A stretch of 64,000 bases of DNA from Oscillospiraceae bacterium (GTDB lineage Bacteria; Bacillota; Clostridia; Oscillospirales; Oscillospiraceae): assembly GCA_017465625.1 (NCBI GenBank), contig JAFTVV010000022.1:1-64000 (forward strand). The letters are read 5' to 3'. Of the stretch, positions 15,377-23,918 are shown piece by piece (the first letter of the stretch is position 1; each line of letters begins with the position of its first letter). The position numbers and the translations under genes are program-made. Under the pieces are notes generated by a model that did not search any database, was not told the DNA's origin, and saw only the letters and a list, made by a program, of their open reading frames with translations.

Positions 15377-15405
15377 TTGAAGAGCATATAAGATTGTGCT
15401 ATTAT
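15377..15405 (+). promoter_or_regulatory. Promoter of the Spo0A-like gene
   Basis: TTGAAG (15377-15382), a 17-base spacer and TATTAT (15400-15405), 28 bases before the start codon. A second possible -10, TATAAT at 15369-15374, has no good -35. Confidence 0.55.
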
Positions 15406-15432
15406 TAAAGAAAAAATATAGAGGTAGAACCT

Positions 15433-16143
15433 ATGAAGACGCTATTGCTTGCGCTGTATGATGATGTTTTGACTCGGCACATTTCTCAACAACTAAAGGA
15501 ACAATTTTGCATTTTTACAGCCGGCAATGGAACGGATGCACTGACGATGCTGACGCAAGTGAAGCCGGATGTGCTGTTGCTGGATTTGATGCTGCCTGAA
15601 ATGGACGGAATTTCCGTATTGCAGGAGGCGCATTTGCAGGGATTCAATTGCCCGACCATTGCAATAACACCCTACATCAGTGATTATGTGCTGAATGCAG
15701 TAGAGTATTTGCGTGTGCAGTGCCTTTTGCGCACGCCTTGCAGTTCCCAATTGCTTTGTAATCGGATTATAGACCTATGTGAAATGGAAAACAGAAGCAT
15801 AGTTGCTGACGGCATTGAATACGTTTTGCGAAACCTGGGTATCCAGCTTCAAACAAAAGGCGGCAAGTTCTTAGCGGAAGCAATTCGGCAGTATCGGTAC
15901 AATCCGAATCAGACGATTTTCGGGGATTTATATCCTGCTGTCGCGGATGCATTTGGTGCTACAACCTGTCAGGTAGAACGGGCAATGCGCTTTGCCATAG
16001 AGCGTGCCTGGGTACAACGTAATGAGCAAATCTGGAATGTCTATTTCCCCGTGGGCGCAAATGGCAAAACAGTCAGACCAACCAACAGCGCATTCATCAG
16101 CACAATCGCTTGCATCGTCGATGCACAAGCATCAATTGCATAA
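15433..16143 (+). CDS. Spo0A-like response regulator with a degenerate receiver
   Basis: The 236-residue protein joins a receiver domain (about 1-115) to a Spo0A C-terminal DNA-binding domain (about 130-232), seen as FGDLYPAVADAF, QVERAMRFAIERAW and RPTNSAFI. In the receiver the acidic pair (Asp10/11), the phospho-acceptor Asp51 in LLLDLMLP and Thr79 are kept, but the conserved switch lysine is Arg100. In spore formers Spo0A is the master regulator of sporulation; the usual spoIVB neighbour is absent, so this may be a paralogue or a repurposed Spo0A. GAGG lies upstream of the ATG. Three 0A-like boxes precede it. Confidence 0.82.
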   Translation: MKTLLLALYDDVLTRHISQQLKEQFCIFTAGNGTDALTMLTQVKPDVLLLDLMLPEMDGISVLQEAHLQGFNCPTIAITPYISDYVLNAVEYLRVQCLLRTPCSSQLLCNRIIDLCEMENRSIVADGIEYVLRNLGIQLQTKGGKFLAEAIRQYRYNPNQTIFGDLYPAVADAFGATTCQVERAMRFAIERAWVQRNEQIWNVYFPVGANGKTVRPTNSAFISTIACIVDAQASIA

Positions 16144-16148
16144 AAAAG

Positions 16149-16187
16149 GGCTGTAAAGAATGGAGTTCTTTACAGCCTGCTTTTTTT
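16149..16187. terminator. Bidirectional terminator between the Spo0A-like gene and thrS
   Basis: GGCTGTAAAGAA (16149-16160) and its complement (16166-16177) around a five-base loop, with T7 after it on the plus strand and T6 on the minus strand. It serves both converging genes; the plus-strand T-tract runs to the thrS stop codon. Confidence 0.9.
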
Positions 16188-17982
16188 AAATTTCCTTACT
16201 CTTGGATGCAATTTCCGTTAAGCACTTTGCGATGAATGCATCGGGGGTCATTGCGCCAAGATCGTCGCCCTTGCGTGTACGGACAGAAACCGTACCGTTT
16301 TCCATATCCCGGTCGCCAACAACCAGCATATAGGGAACTTTTTGCATTTGCGCTTCACGAATCTTGTAACCCAGCTTTTCGCTGCGGCAGTCGGTCTCAG
16401 CCTTAATACCCAAAGCCTTCAGCTTTTCGGCAAGCTCCTTGCCGTACTCGTGTGTGCGGTCGGTGATGGGCAGTACACGAACCTGCTCCGGCATCATCCA
16501 CAGCGGCAGCGCGCCGGCATAACGTTCAATCAAGTAAGCCAGTGTGCGCTCGTAGCAGCCCAAAGAGGTACGGTGAATGATATAAGGTGTCTTCTTCAAG
16601 CCGTCTGCATCGGTGTATTCCATACCAAATTTTTGTGCCAAAAGCATATCAATCTGAATGGTAACAATGGTGTCTTCCTTGCCGAAAACGTTCTTGTACT
16701 GAATGTCCAGTTTCGGACCGTAGAATGCGGCTTCGTCGATGCCTACTTCGTAGTTGACGCCCAAATTGTCCAAAATGGTCTTCATGACGCTCTGGGCTTC
16801 GTTCCACTGCTCAGCAGTGCCCTCGTATTTAATGCCGGATTTTGCAGGATCCCACTGGGAGAAGCGGAAGGAACAGTTTTCCAGCATACCAACCGTGTCC
16901 AGTACGTGCTTTGCAAGTTCCAAACAGCCCTTGAATTCTTCTTCCAGCTGATCGGGACGCAGGATCAGGTGTCCTTCGGAAATGGTGAACTGACGCACAC
17001 GAATCAGACCGTGCATTTCACCGGAATCCTCATTGCGGAACAATGTGGAGGTCTCGCCCAAACGCATAGGCAGATCTCTGTAGGAACGGGCACGGTTTAA
17101 ATAAACCTGATACTGGAAAGGACAGGTCATGGGACGCAGTGCGAAGCACTCTTTTTCCTCGTCAGAAGGATCGCCCAGGATAAACATACCGTCCAAATAA
17201 TGATCCCAGTGACCGGAGATCTTATACAGTTCCCGCTTGGCCATCAAGGGTGTTTTGGTCAGCAAATAGCCGCGCTTTTGTTCTTCATCCTCAATCCAAC
17301 GCTGCAGAGTCTGAATAACACGTGCGCCCTTGGGCAGAAGAATGGGCAGACCCTGACCGATTTCTTCCACTGTGGTGAAAAATTCTAATTCACGACCGAG
17401 TTTGTTGTGGTCGCGCTTAAGAGCCTCGGCCTGCTTTTCCAAATAAACATCCAATTCTTCCTTAGAGGGGAAGCCGATGCCGTAGATACGCTGCAGCATT
17501 TTGCGGTTGGAGTCACCACGCCAGTATGCACCGCAGGACTTGGTGAGCTTAAAGCCGTTATGCTTAATACGTCCGGTGTGATCCAGGTGAGGACCGGCGC
17601 ACAGATCGGTAAATTCGCCCTGAGTGTAGAACGAAATAACAGCGTCTGCGGGCAGATCTACAATCAATTCCTTCTTATAAGGCTCATTGTGCGCTTCGGC
17701 CCAGGCAATTGCCTCGGCACGGGGCAGCTCACTGCGTTCCAGACGGATGCGCTCCTTGCAGATTTTTTTCATCTCCGCCTCGATCTTCTCCAAATGCTCA
17801 GGGGTGAAAGAGAAGGGGGCATCAAAGTCGTAGTACCAGCCTTCTTCGATGGCAGGACCGATGGCAAGCTGCACCTCCGGCCATAAACGCTTGACAGCTT
17901 GTGCCATCACGTGGGAACTGGTGTGCCAATAGGTTTTCCGAAAATCGGGGTTTTCAAAGGTGTACAGGTTTTCTTCGCTCAT
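16186..17982 (-). CDS. thrS: Threonine-tRNA ligase lacking the TGS domain
   Basis: ThrRS charges tRNA-Thr. The 598-residue protein starts in the editing region (WHTSSHVMAQAVKRLWP contains the HxxxH zinc-like editing motif) and lacks the roughly 60-residue N-terminal TGS domain of the 640-residue form. Class II motifs follow: GHWDHYLDGMF, MTCPFQYQVY, LRMGETSTLFRNEDSGEMHG-like motif 2, and YIIHRTSLGCYERTLAYLIE (motif 3), with an anticodon-binding C-terminus. The start has AGGAGGAAAT upstream, and the 5' leader is a T-box attenuator responding to uncharged tRNA-Thr. Confidence 0.96.
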   Translation of the reverse strand: MSEENLYTFENPDFRKTYWHTSSHVMAQAVKRLWPEVQLAIGPAIEEGWYYDFDAPFSFTPEHLEKIEAEMKKICKERIRLERSELPRAEAIAWAEAHNEPYKKELIVDLPADAVISFYTQGEFTDLCAGPHLDHTGRIKHNGFKLTKSCGAYWRGDSNRKMLQRIYGIGFPSKEELDVYLEKQAEALKRDHNKLGRELEFFTTVEEIGQGLPILLPKGARVIQTLQRWIEDEEQKRGYLLTKTPLMAKRELYKISGHWDHYLDGMFILGDPSDEEKECFALRPMTCPFQYQVYLNRARSYRDLPMRLGETSTLFRNEDSGEMHGLIRVRQFTISEGHLILRPDQLEEEFKGCLELAKHVLDTVGMLENCSFRFSQWDPAKSGIKYEGTAEQWNEAQSVMKTILDNLGVNYEVGIDEAAFYGPKLDIQYKNVFGKEDTIVTIQIDMLLAQKFGMEYTDADGLKKTPYIIHRTSLGCYERTLAYLIERYAGALPLWMMPEQVRVLPITDRTHEYGKELAEKLKALGIKAETDCRSEKLGYKIREAQMQKVPYMLVVGDRDMENGTVSVRTRKGDDLGAMTPDAFIAKCLTEIASKSKEI

Positions 17983-17999
17983 AGTAATTTCCTCCTTTT

Positions 18000-18279
18000 A
18001 TGTTGGGGAAGGCATAAAAATACCCACCCCTGAAAATCAGGGGTGGGATACATAAGTATTCCACGGTTCCACCCTGGTTACAGCATACGCTGTCACTCGG
18101 TAAGCAGACAGCCAAAAGACTGCTTGCTTGGCGCTTTAACGGGCGCACCCGATCGGCCATTTCCGGTCGATGGCTCGGAAGTGGTGTGCGGCATTACGGG
18201 GGTACAGCATCCTTTCACCAAATTGAATGCCTCTCTGAGTATCTTGTAAAGCGCATATGTCTTCGTCTAAGCCTTTAAC
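18000..18279 (-). promoter_or_regulatory. T-box riboswitch of thrS (Thr specifier ACC)
   Basis: On the minus strand the leader holds the canonical T-box AGGGTGGAACCGTGG (18075-18061), a stem I closed by GGCATT/AATGCC with the GGTGAAAG loop motif, and a likely specifier ACC (18185-18183) in CACACCAC opposite CAGAGA, matching Thr. The terminator (18023-18047) lies after it. Uncharged tRNA-Thr binding would favour the antiterminator and thrS expression. Confidence 0.92.
18023..18047 (-). terminator. T-box terminator hairpin of thrS
   Basis: CCCACCCCTGA/TCAGGGGTGGG, 11-bp arms with a three-base loop, then TATTTTTA on the minus strand, about 40 bases before thrS. Confidence 0.9.
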
Positions 18280-18285
18280 AAGTAA

Positions 18286-18314
18286 AATATAACACATGAT
18301 TTTCCTGCTGTCAA
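18286..18314 (-). promoter_or_regulatory. Sigma-A promoter of the thrS leader
   Basis: Consensus TTGACA (18314-18309), 17-base spacer and TATATT (18291-18286) on the minus strand, just upstream of the T-box. Confidence 0.85.
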
Positions 18315-18337
18315 GAAGGGAAGACGACAGAAAAAAC

Positions 18338-18367
18338 TTGTATATGAAATGCAATCTTTACTATACT
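18338..18367 (+). promoter_or_regulatory. Promoter of the 3D-domain lipoprotein gene
   Basis: TTGTAT (18338-18343), an 18-base spacer and TATACT (18362-18367), 26 bases before the start; divergent to the thrS promoter. Confidence 0.6.
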
Positions 18368-18393
18368 GCTTATGATTTCAGAAGGAGGTAGTA

Positions 18394-19125
18394 ATGATGA
18401 AAGCATTGCAAGGACTTGCTTTTGCCGTGTTGATTGGTATGCTTTGCGGATGTGCAGAACAAAAGCCGCACAATGAAGAAACAACGATCCCGGTTGTGCA
18501 CCACGAAGCGGTGCGCGAAACGGTACAGGAGCAAAGAGTGATCGAAACGCCGGGACACATACTCTACTGCAAAGACCCTTCCTTGGAAAAGGATGAACAG
18601 GAGCTGCTGTTTACGGGACAGTGGGGGGCGGTTGATGCACTGTTGGAGGTGGTGTATGTGGATGGAGATATGCGCAGAGAGAGCCTGATATCTGCTGTGC
18701 CGTTGCGTCCTGCTACGCCTGCAATTGTGGCTGTAGGTACTGGTGAGCAGGTGGGGCAGAATCGTCGTTTTCCCCTTGAAGGAGACGGTTTTATTGTGAC
18801 AGCAACAGGAGAGTGTTTGCACTATACCCGTAAAGATACCTATAATGCTACCGCCTATACGTCCTGGATTGCGGATGTTACAGGCACGACAGCCTGCGGA
18901 ACACCGGCACGTGTAGGCGCTGTTGCGGTAGATCCTGCGGTGATTCCATATTATACAAAGATGTATATTGTTTCTGAAGATGGGGAATTTGATTATGGCA
19001 TTGCCTCCGCAGAGGACTGCGGAGGTGCGGTAAAGGGTAAAATTATAGACTTGTTCTTTGATTCCCTAGAGGAATGCTATGCCTTTGGACGACGGGATAT
19101 AACGGTGTACTTCCTGTCAGAATAA
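18394..19125 (+). CDS. Lipoprotein with G5-like and 3D domains
   Basis: A probable cell-wall-associated lipoprotein of 243 residues. The signal peptide ends in a lipobox, GMLCGC, with acylated Cys near residue 18-20. A G5-like segment (about 55-130, with VGTGEQVGQN) leads to a 3D (Asp-Asp-Asp) domain at about 145-243: ATAYTSW, GAVAVDPAVIPYYTKMYI, and ASAEDCGGAVKGKIIDLFF, the MltA/Stp-like fold of YabE and YuiC. Such proteins are linked to muralytic activity in spore or resuscitation contexts. AGGAGGT precedes an ATGATG start. In B. subtilis the 3D protein YabE also lies near rsmA, as here. Confidence 0.82.
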   Translation: MMKALQGLAFAVLIGMLCGCAEQKPHNEETTIPVVHHEAVRETVQEQRVIETPGHILYCKDPSLEKDEQELLFTGQWGAVDALLEVVYVDGDMRRESLISAVPLRPATPAIVAVGTGEQVGQNRRFPLEGDGFIVTATGECLHYTRKDTYNATAYTSWIADVTGTTACGTPARVGAVAVDPAVIPYYTKMYIVSEDGEFDYGIASAEDCGGAVKGKIIDLFFDSLEECYAFGRRDITVYFLSE

Positions 19126-19129
19126 AAGA

Positions 19130-19158
19130 TTGCAATATGTTTTTATTCCTGATATAAT
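19130..19158 (+). promoter_or_regulatory. Sigma-A promoter of rsmA
   Basis: TTGCAA (19130-19135), 17-base spacer, TATAAT (19153-19158), 26 bases before the rsmA ATG. Confidence 0.8.
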
Positions 19159-19184
19159 ACCTCCAGTAAAAGGAGGGATCTTGG

Positions 19185-20054
19185 ATGGTTGAAGTGTGTA
19201 ATACACAGGTGATGAAACCGCTTTTGGAAAAGTACGGCTTTCATTTTTCGAAGGCTAAGGGGCAGAATTTTCTGACTGCAAGCTGGGTCCCGGAGCAGAT
19301 TGCGGAGCAGTCCGGCGTGGATCAGACAGTTGGTGTTTTGGAAATCGGCCCCGGTATCGGTCCGCTGACGCAGCAGCTATGCCTGCGCGCTCAAAAGGTC
19401 TGCGCGGTGGAATTGGACAACCGCTTAGAGCCCATTTTAAAGGAGACAGTAGGCGGCTTTGAAAACCTGAATATTTTGTGGGGCGACATTCTGAAGCAGG
19501 ATATCCCAAAGCTTGTTCGGGAGCAGTTTGGTGCTTTGCGCCTAATGGCCTGTGCAAATCTGCCATATTATATTACTTCGCCCATTCTCTCCGCGCTTTT
19601 GGAGGCGAAATGCTTTGAAGCAGTGACGGTGATGGTGCAAAAGGAAGTGGCGGTGCGCATTGCCGCAAAACCGGGGACGGCAGATTACAGTGCCTTTACA
19701 ATCTTCTGCCAGTATTATGCAGAGCCGGAACTGCTTTTTGATGTGCCTGCCCATTGCTTTATGCCCCAACCGAAGGTGACCTCTGCAGTTATTACATTGC
19801 GCACCCGAAAGGAATTGCCTTGGGATGTGCTCAGTGAGGAGCTGTTCTTCCGAACGGTTCGTGCCAGCTTTGCGATGCGTCGTAAAACATTGCACAACGG
19901 TCTTGCGGCCGGTTTCCCCGAGTTGGGCAAAGAGGGTGCAAAGGCTGTTTTGGCGGCGTGCGGACTGCCTGAAAATGTCCGGGGTGAAACCCTGTCTATT
20001 GAGCAGTTTGCGTCAATCAGTAACGCCATATATCACAGAAAAAAAGGTAATTAA
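19185..20054 (+). CDS. rsmA: 16S rRNA (adenine(1518)/(1519)-N6) dimethyltransferase
   Basis: RsmA (KsgA) dimethylates A1518 and A1519 in helix 45 during 30S assembly. The 289-residue protein has KAKGQNFLTASW near the N-terminus (family KxxGQNFL), VLEIGPGIGPLTQQL (SAM motif I), VCAVELDNRL and the catalytic NLPYYITSP; the C-terminal helical domain includes HCFMPQPKVTSAVI. AAAGGAGGG lies before the ATG. Its own promoter is 26 bases upstream, and the HAD gene follows within 20 bases. Confidence 0.95.
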   Translation: MVEVCNTQVMKPLLEKYGFHFSKAKGQNFLTASWVPEQIAEQSGVDQTVGVLEIGPGIGPLTQQLCLRAQKVCAVELDNRLEPILKETVGGFENLNILWGDILKQDIPKLVREQFGALRLMACANLPYYITSPILSALLEAKCFEAVTVMVQKEVAVRIAAKPGTADYSAFTIFCQYYAEPELLFDVPAHCFMPQPKVTSAVITLRTRKELPWDVLSEELFFRTVRASFAMRRKTLHNGLAAGFPELGKEGAKAVLAACGLPENVRGETLSIEQFASISNAIYHRKKGN

Positions 20055-20072
20055 TAATTGAAAGAGAATAAG

Positions 20073-20759
20073 ATGATTGAATTTTTGTTTTTGGATTTGG
20101 ACGATACCATTTTAGATTTTCATAAGGCAGAGCATCTTGCACTTTCCAAAACACTGCGGCAGTTCGGTTTGGAGCCCACCGAAGAAGTAATGTCCCGTTA
20201 TAGTGAGATTAATAAATCCTATTGGGAACGGTTAGAGCGCAAGGAACTGACAAGACCTCAAATTTTAGTAGGCAGATTTGAAAGCCTTTTTGATGAATAC
20301 GGCATTGCGATCGAACCTGCGGCTGTTGCACGCTGTTATGAGGAAAACCTGTCTGTAGGGCATTATTTTCTGCCGGGTGCATTGGAAGCGCTGCAGAGTC
20401 TTTGTAAAAAATATAAGCTGTATTTGACCAGTAACGGCACAGCTCGTGTGCAAGCCGGACGGCTGAAAAGCGCGGATATCAGCAAGTACTTCCAGAAGAT
20501 TTTTGTCTCGGAAGAAATAGGTGCAGACAAGCCTGATAAGCAATATTTCGACCGCTGTGCTGAGCAGATTCCCGATTTTGATCCCCAAAAGACTATGATC
20601 GTAGGCGATTCCTTAACCTCCGATATTCAAGGCGGCATCAATGCAGGACTGCACACGTGCTGGATTAATCCCGACCATAAGAAAAATACTACAACAATTC
20701 AACCGGAATATGAACTGGAATCTCTGTCTCAGTTGGAAGCATTTATCGAAACATTGTAA
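20073..20759 (+). CDS. HAD-family hydrolase, YjjG-type (5'-nucleotidase-like)
   Basis: A haloacid-dehalogenase-type phosphatase of 228 residues. Motif I is FLDLDDTILDF with nucleophile Asp and the general acid two residues on; motif II is LTSNGT; motif III Lys is in GADKPDKQYFD; motif IV is GDSLTSDIQGG. The C1 cap and sequence style resemble YjjG, which dephosphorylates non-canonical pyrimidine nucleotides. Start ATG 20073 gives the normal family N-terminus; an in-frame TTG at 20058 with AAAGGT upstream is an alternative. It is probably co-transcribed with rsmA. Confidence 0.85.
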   Translation: MIEFLFLDLDDTILDFHKAEHLALSKTLRQFGLEPTEEVMSRYSEINKSYWERLERKELTRPQILVGRFESLFDEYGIAIEPAAVARCYEENLSVGHYFLPGALEALQSLCKKYKLYLTSNGTARVQAGRLKSADISKYFQKIFVSEEIGADKPDKQYFDRCAEQIPDFDPQKTMIVGDSLTSDIQGGINAGLHTCWINPDHKKNTTTIQPEYELESLSQLEAFIETL

Positions 20760-20774
20760 AAAAAACACATCTAT

Positions 20775-21455
20775 CTATAATTGAACGGGAACAGGCTGAT
20801 GAATTATCATCGTGTCTGGGGTCACCTTGCAGTCCATGGCTATGATCTGTACACCGGCTTCAGCGGATTCCCGCAACGCCTGACCGAAAGCAGGATCTGT
20901 TTGATCGTTGGGATGCAGATACGCGACGTGTTCCATTTGTATCACAAAGAGCACATATGCACCGTAGCCTTCACGAGAAAGACGGGTAAGCTCCCGTAGA
21001 TGCTTTACACCTCTTGTGGTAGGTGCGTCGGGAAAAGCGCAAATGCCGTCATTTTCTAAAGTAACGCCTTTTACCTCCAAAAAACATTTCTTTCCGTCTT
21101 TGTGAAAGGAAAAGTCAAATCTGGAGTCGCCAAAGGTGGTTTCAGGTCGAATGTGGGCAACAGCGCCCAATCCACCGCTGTGCAGCCATTCGCAGGCGGC
21201 TGCATTGGGCAGCTGAGAGTCCATATTGATCAGGCGGTTTCCTTTTTGGACGGCAATTAAATCGTATCGCGTTTTACGGGCAGGGGAGAGGCAGTCTGCG
21301 CAATAAACGGTGACTCCCGGTTGAAGCAGCTCTTTACACCTGCCGGTGTTTTTGACATGGCAAATCTCTTCCTTGCCGTTTATTTCAACATGGGCGATAA
21401 AGCGATTAGGACGGCTGATAAATCGGCCGGATACAATAGGTTGTGTATAGTGCAT
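20775..21455 (-). CDS. sfsA: SfsA family sugar fermentation stimulation protein homologue
   Basis: SfsA proteins bind DNA and have a nuclease-like fold; the physiological role is unsettled. The 226-residue protein has FISRPNRFIAHVEING at the N-terminus (OB-like part), CHVKNTGRCKELL, TTFGDSRFDF and FLEVKGVTLENDG, which carries the PD-(D/E)xK-like residues, then FPDAPTTRGVKHLREL. Length equals the family norm. AGGAAATG lies upstream of ATG 21455. It converges on the HAD gene with only 15 bases between stops and no clear terminator. Confidence 0.93.
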   Translation of the reverse strand: MHYTQPIVSGRFISRPNRFIAHVEINGKEEICHVKNTGRCKELLQPGVTVYCADCLSPARKTRYDLIAVQKGNRLINMDSQLPNAAACEWLHSGGLGAVAHIRPETTFGDSRFDFSFHKDGKKCFLEVKGVTLENDGICAFPDAPTTRGVKHLRELTRLSREGYGAYVLFVIQMEHVAYLHPNDQTDPAFGQALRESAEAGVQIIAMDCKVTPDTMIIHQPVPVQL

Positions 21456-21547
21456 GTTACATTTCCTGTTCTTTTTTCTGCTATTTTATAATAGATGATG
21501 AAATTCGGCAATACATAAATACGCAATAATTATTTTAAATTTTAAGG

Positions 21548-21575
21548 TTGAAAAATTCAAAAATGAATATATAAT
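21548..21575 (+). promoter_or_regulatory. Promoter of the LTA synthase-like gene
   Basis: TTGAAA (21548-21553), 16-base spacer, TATAAT (21570-21575), 36 bases before the start codon. Confidence 0.75.
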
Positions 21576-21610
21576 AGTCTTCAGTATAAATAGAAAGGAA
21601 AACACCCAAA

Positions 21611-23770
21611 ATGTTTTTCAAAAAGCTGCAAGAAAAGGTGCGCAAGTTACCGCCGGCGGTGATATTTTTTGTAATTTTATTATACTGGGAAATTCTGACA
21701 AAGACTGTTACCTGCAGACGATTTTTTGATCTTGGTCTTGTTTTTATGCCTGTTTTCAGTGCGGTATTGGCACTGGGGATGCAGGCTGTTTGCCTGCTGT
21801 TTCGGCAGAAGGGACAGCGTATTGCTGCAAGAATTATGCTCAGCATTATTTTCGTTGTTTTTGCGGCGCAGACGGTTTACTTCTTCTTTTTTAACAAATA
21901 TCTGATTACCTATTCCTTGGTTTCCGGTGGTGTCAATCAGGTCTTGACCGGCAAAATCAATGATAGTACTGTTGCGGCGGTAATTGATGGAATTCCCATG
22001 ATTTTGCTGTTCGCGATTCCTCTTGTTTTATACTTTATTTTCGCAAAACGCATCCAAAAACCCTATGAAAAGTACAAAAATGCGCTGAAATCCTTTTTAG
22101 CATCCTTAATTTTGCACATTGTAGCGGTCATTGTGATCAGCTTTGTGCCCAATCTTTCCTATATCCAAAATGGACTTTATGACCCCAATTATGCCGTTGG
22201 CAGCTTCGGCTTGATGCGGACGGAAGCGCTGGATCTGAAATATAATCTGTTCGGCTTCAGTCAGGACCTGCGCATTGAGGAGGAAAATGTTACTGTTCCG
22301 GAGGACGACGATATAGACGATGCTTCGGAATATAACGTCCAAAAATATGACTTTGATGCATTGAAGGAAAAGGAAGAGGACGAAACACTTAAAGAAATGC
22401 ACGGCTATTTTGCCGATCAGATGCCCACGAAGAAAAACGCTTATACCGGAATGTATAAAGGCTACAATCTGATCACCATTGTAGCGGAAGGCTTTTCGCC
22501 CTATGCAATTGATCCGAAGCTGACGCCCACCTTATATAAGATGCAGCGTGATGGCTTTAAATTTACCAATTTCTATACGCCTATATGGGGCGTCTCCACA
22601 TCCGATGGTGAATATGTAGCAAATACAGGGCTGCTTCCTAAAGCAGGTGTTTGGAGCTTCTTTGATTCTGCAGAAAACGATATGCCATACTGCCTTGGCA
22701 ATATGTTTAAGAGCATTGGCGTGAATAAAACATTTGCCTATCACAATAACTCTGCAGGATACTACCGACGTGATTTGTCCCATCCCAATATGGGGTATAC
22801 CTTTAAAGCGATGGGCAACGGGTTGGAGGAATACGTACAGAACGTATGGCCTCAGTCGGATTTGGAAATGATTGCAGGCTCGGTTTCTGATTATATACAG
22901 CCGAATGAACAGTTCTGTGCTTATTATATGACAGTCAGCGGTCACCGGGAGTATGATAAAGAAATCAATGCAATGGTGGCCAAAAATTGGCACCTGGTGG
23001 AAGATCTGCCCTGCAGTGATATGCTGAAAAGCTACTATGCCTGTAATATTGAACTGGACAGAGCAATGCAGGCACTGATGTTCGCTTTGGAGGAAGCCGG
23101 TGTTGCTGATCGAACAGTCATCACAATCACGCCCGACCACTATCCTTACGGACTGGAAGATAAAACCGGTGATATCTATGGCGCTTGGGAAGAGCTGCTG
23201 GGTCACGAGGTGGATTTGGAATTTGAGCTGTATAAGAGCTGCTTTTTGCTGTACTGCTCTGGCACAAAGAATCCTCCGGTAATTGATAAGGTGTGCTATT
23301 CTGCCGATATTTTGCCGACGTTGCTGAATCTGTTTGGATTTGAGTATGATTCCAGACTGTTGGCCGGAAGCGACATTCTTTCCGACAGTGATGGGCTTGT
23401 GATTCTTTCCAACCGTGCGTTTATTACTCCCTATGGCAGCTACAATGCCACCGAGGACGAATTTATTCCCAGCGATCCGGACTATTTCTCCAATGAAGAA
23501 GAGATGGAAGAATACGTGGAATCTATGCAGGCGGTGGTAAATAACACGTTAGGCATATCCGCAAAGATTCTGGAAACGGATTATTACGGTTATCTGAAAA
23601 ATCCCCAGGAGTATACACAACCGCAGGAGATGCGTTCGGTAACGGTCATCATTTACTCTTTCTGCGTGGTGGCAGTGGCGGTTCTTATAACGGTGTATGT
23701 TTTGTACAGACGCCATCAGAAAAAAACAGTCTCTCCGCAGGATGAGCCTTCCGATCTGCAAAATGTTTAA
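21611..23770 (+). CDS. LTA synthase family protein (sulfatase fold)
   Basis: A membrane phosphoglycerol-transferase-like enzyme, probably acting in lipoteichoic acid or related glycerophosphate polymer synthesis outside the membrane. Of 719 residues, about five hydrophobic segments fill the first 180. The extracellular domain (about 265-625) has TIVAEGFSPYA, a catalytic-type Thr330 in GVSTSDGE, and ITPDHYPYG as the metal-binding DH. The linker 220-260 is very acidic. Unlike LtaS, a further span lies at 676-700, followed by a basic and polar tail, so the C-terminus may return to the cytosol. AAAGGAAAA is the weak ribosome site. Confidence 0.85.
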   Translation: MFFKKLQEKVRKLPPAVIFFVILLYWEILTKTVTCRRFFDLGLVFMPVFSAVLALGMQAVCLLFRQKGQRIAARIMLSIIFVVFAAQTVYFFFFNKYLITYSLVSGGVNQVLTGKINDSTVAAVIDGIPMILLFAIPLVLYFIFAKRIQKPYEKYKNALKSFLASLILHIVAVIVISFVPNLSYIQNGLYDPNYAVGSFGLMRTEALDLKYNLFGFSQDLRIEEENVTVPEDDDIDDASEYNVQKYDFDALKEKEEDETLKEMHGYFADQMPTKKNAYTGMYKGYNLITIVAEGFSPYAIDPKLTPTLYKMQRDGFKFTNFYTPIWGVSTSDGEYVANTGLLPKAGVWSFFDSAENDMPYCLGNMFKSIGVNKTFAYHNNSAGYYRRDLSHPNMGYTFKAMGNGLEEYVQNVWPQSDLEMIAGSVSDYIQPNEQFCAYYMTVSGHREYDKEINAMVAKNWHLVEDLPCSDMLKSYYACNIELDRAMQALMFALEEAGVADRTVITITPDHYPYGLEDKTGDIYGAWEELLGHEVDLEFELYKSCFLLYCSGTKNPPVIDKVCYSADILPTLLNLFGFEYDSRLLAGSDILSDSDGLVILSNRAFITPYGSYNATEDEFIPSDPDYFSNEEEMEEYVESMQAVVNNTLGISAKILETDYYGYLKNPQEYTQPQEMRSVTVIIYSFCVVAVAVLITVYVLYRRHQKKTVSPQDEPSDLQNV

Positions 23771-23781
23771 TTGATCTTCAA

Positions 23782-23813
23782 AAATCCTCCAACAAAAGTT
23801 GGGGGATTTTTTT
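23782..23813 (+). terminator. Terminator of the LTA synthase-like gene
   Basis: AATCCTCCAAC and GTTGGGGGATT pair (one T-G wobble) around AAAA, followed by seven T. Confidence 0.88.
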
Positions 23814-23844
23814 GCAAAAGGATGTAGAAAACGGTAAAATTTTA

Positions 23845-23873
23845 TTGAAAAAAAGAAACTATTGTGATACTAT
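23845..23873 (+). promoter_or_regulatory. Promoter of the secreted nuclease-like gene
   Basis: TTGAAA (23845-23850), 17-base spacer, TACTAT (23868-23873), 45 bases before the GTG start. Confidence 0.65.
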
Positions 23874-23918
23874 TATGCTGTATTTAAATGCAAAAATTCA
23901 CTTATGGAGGATTTAACA

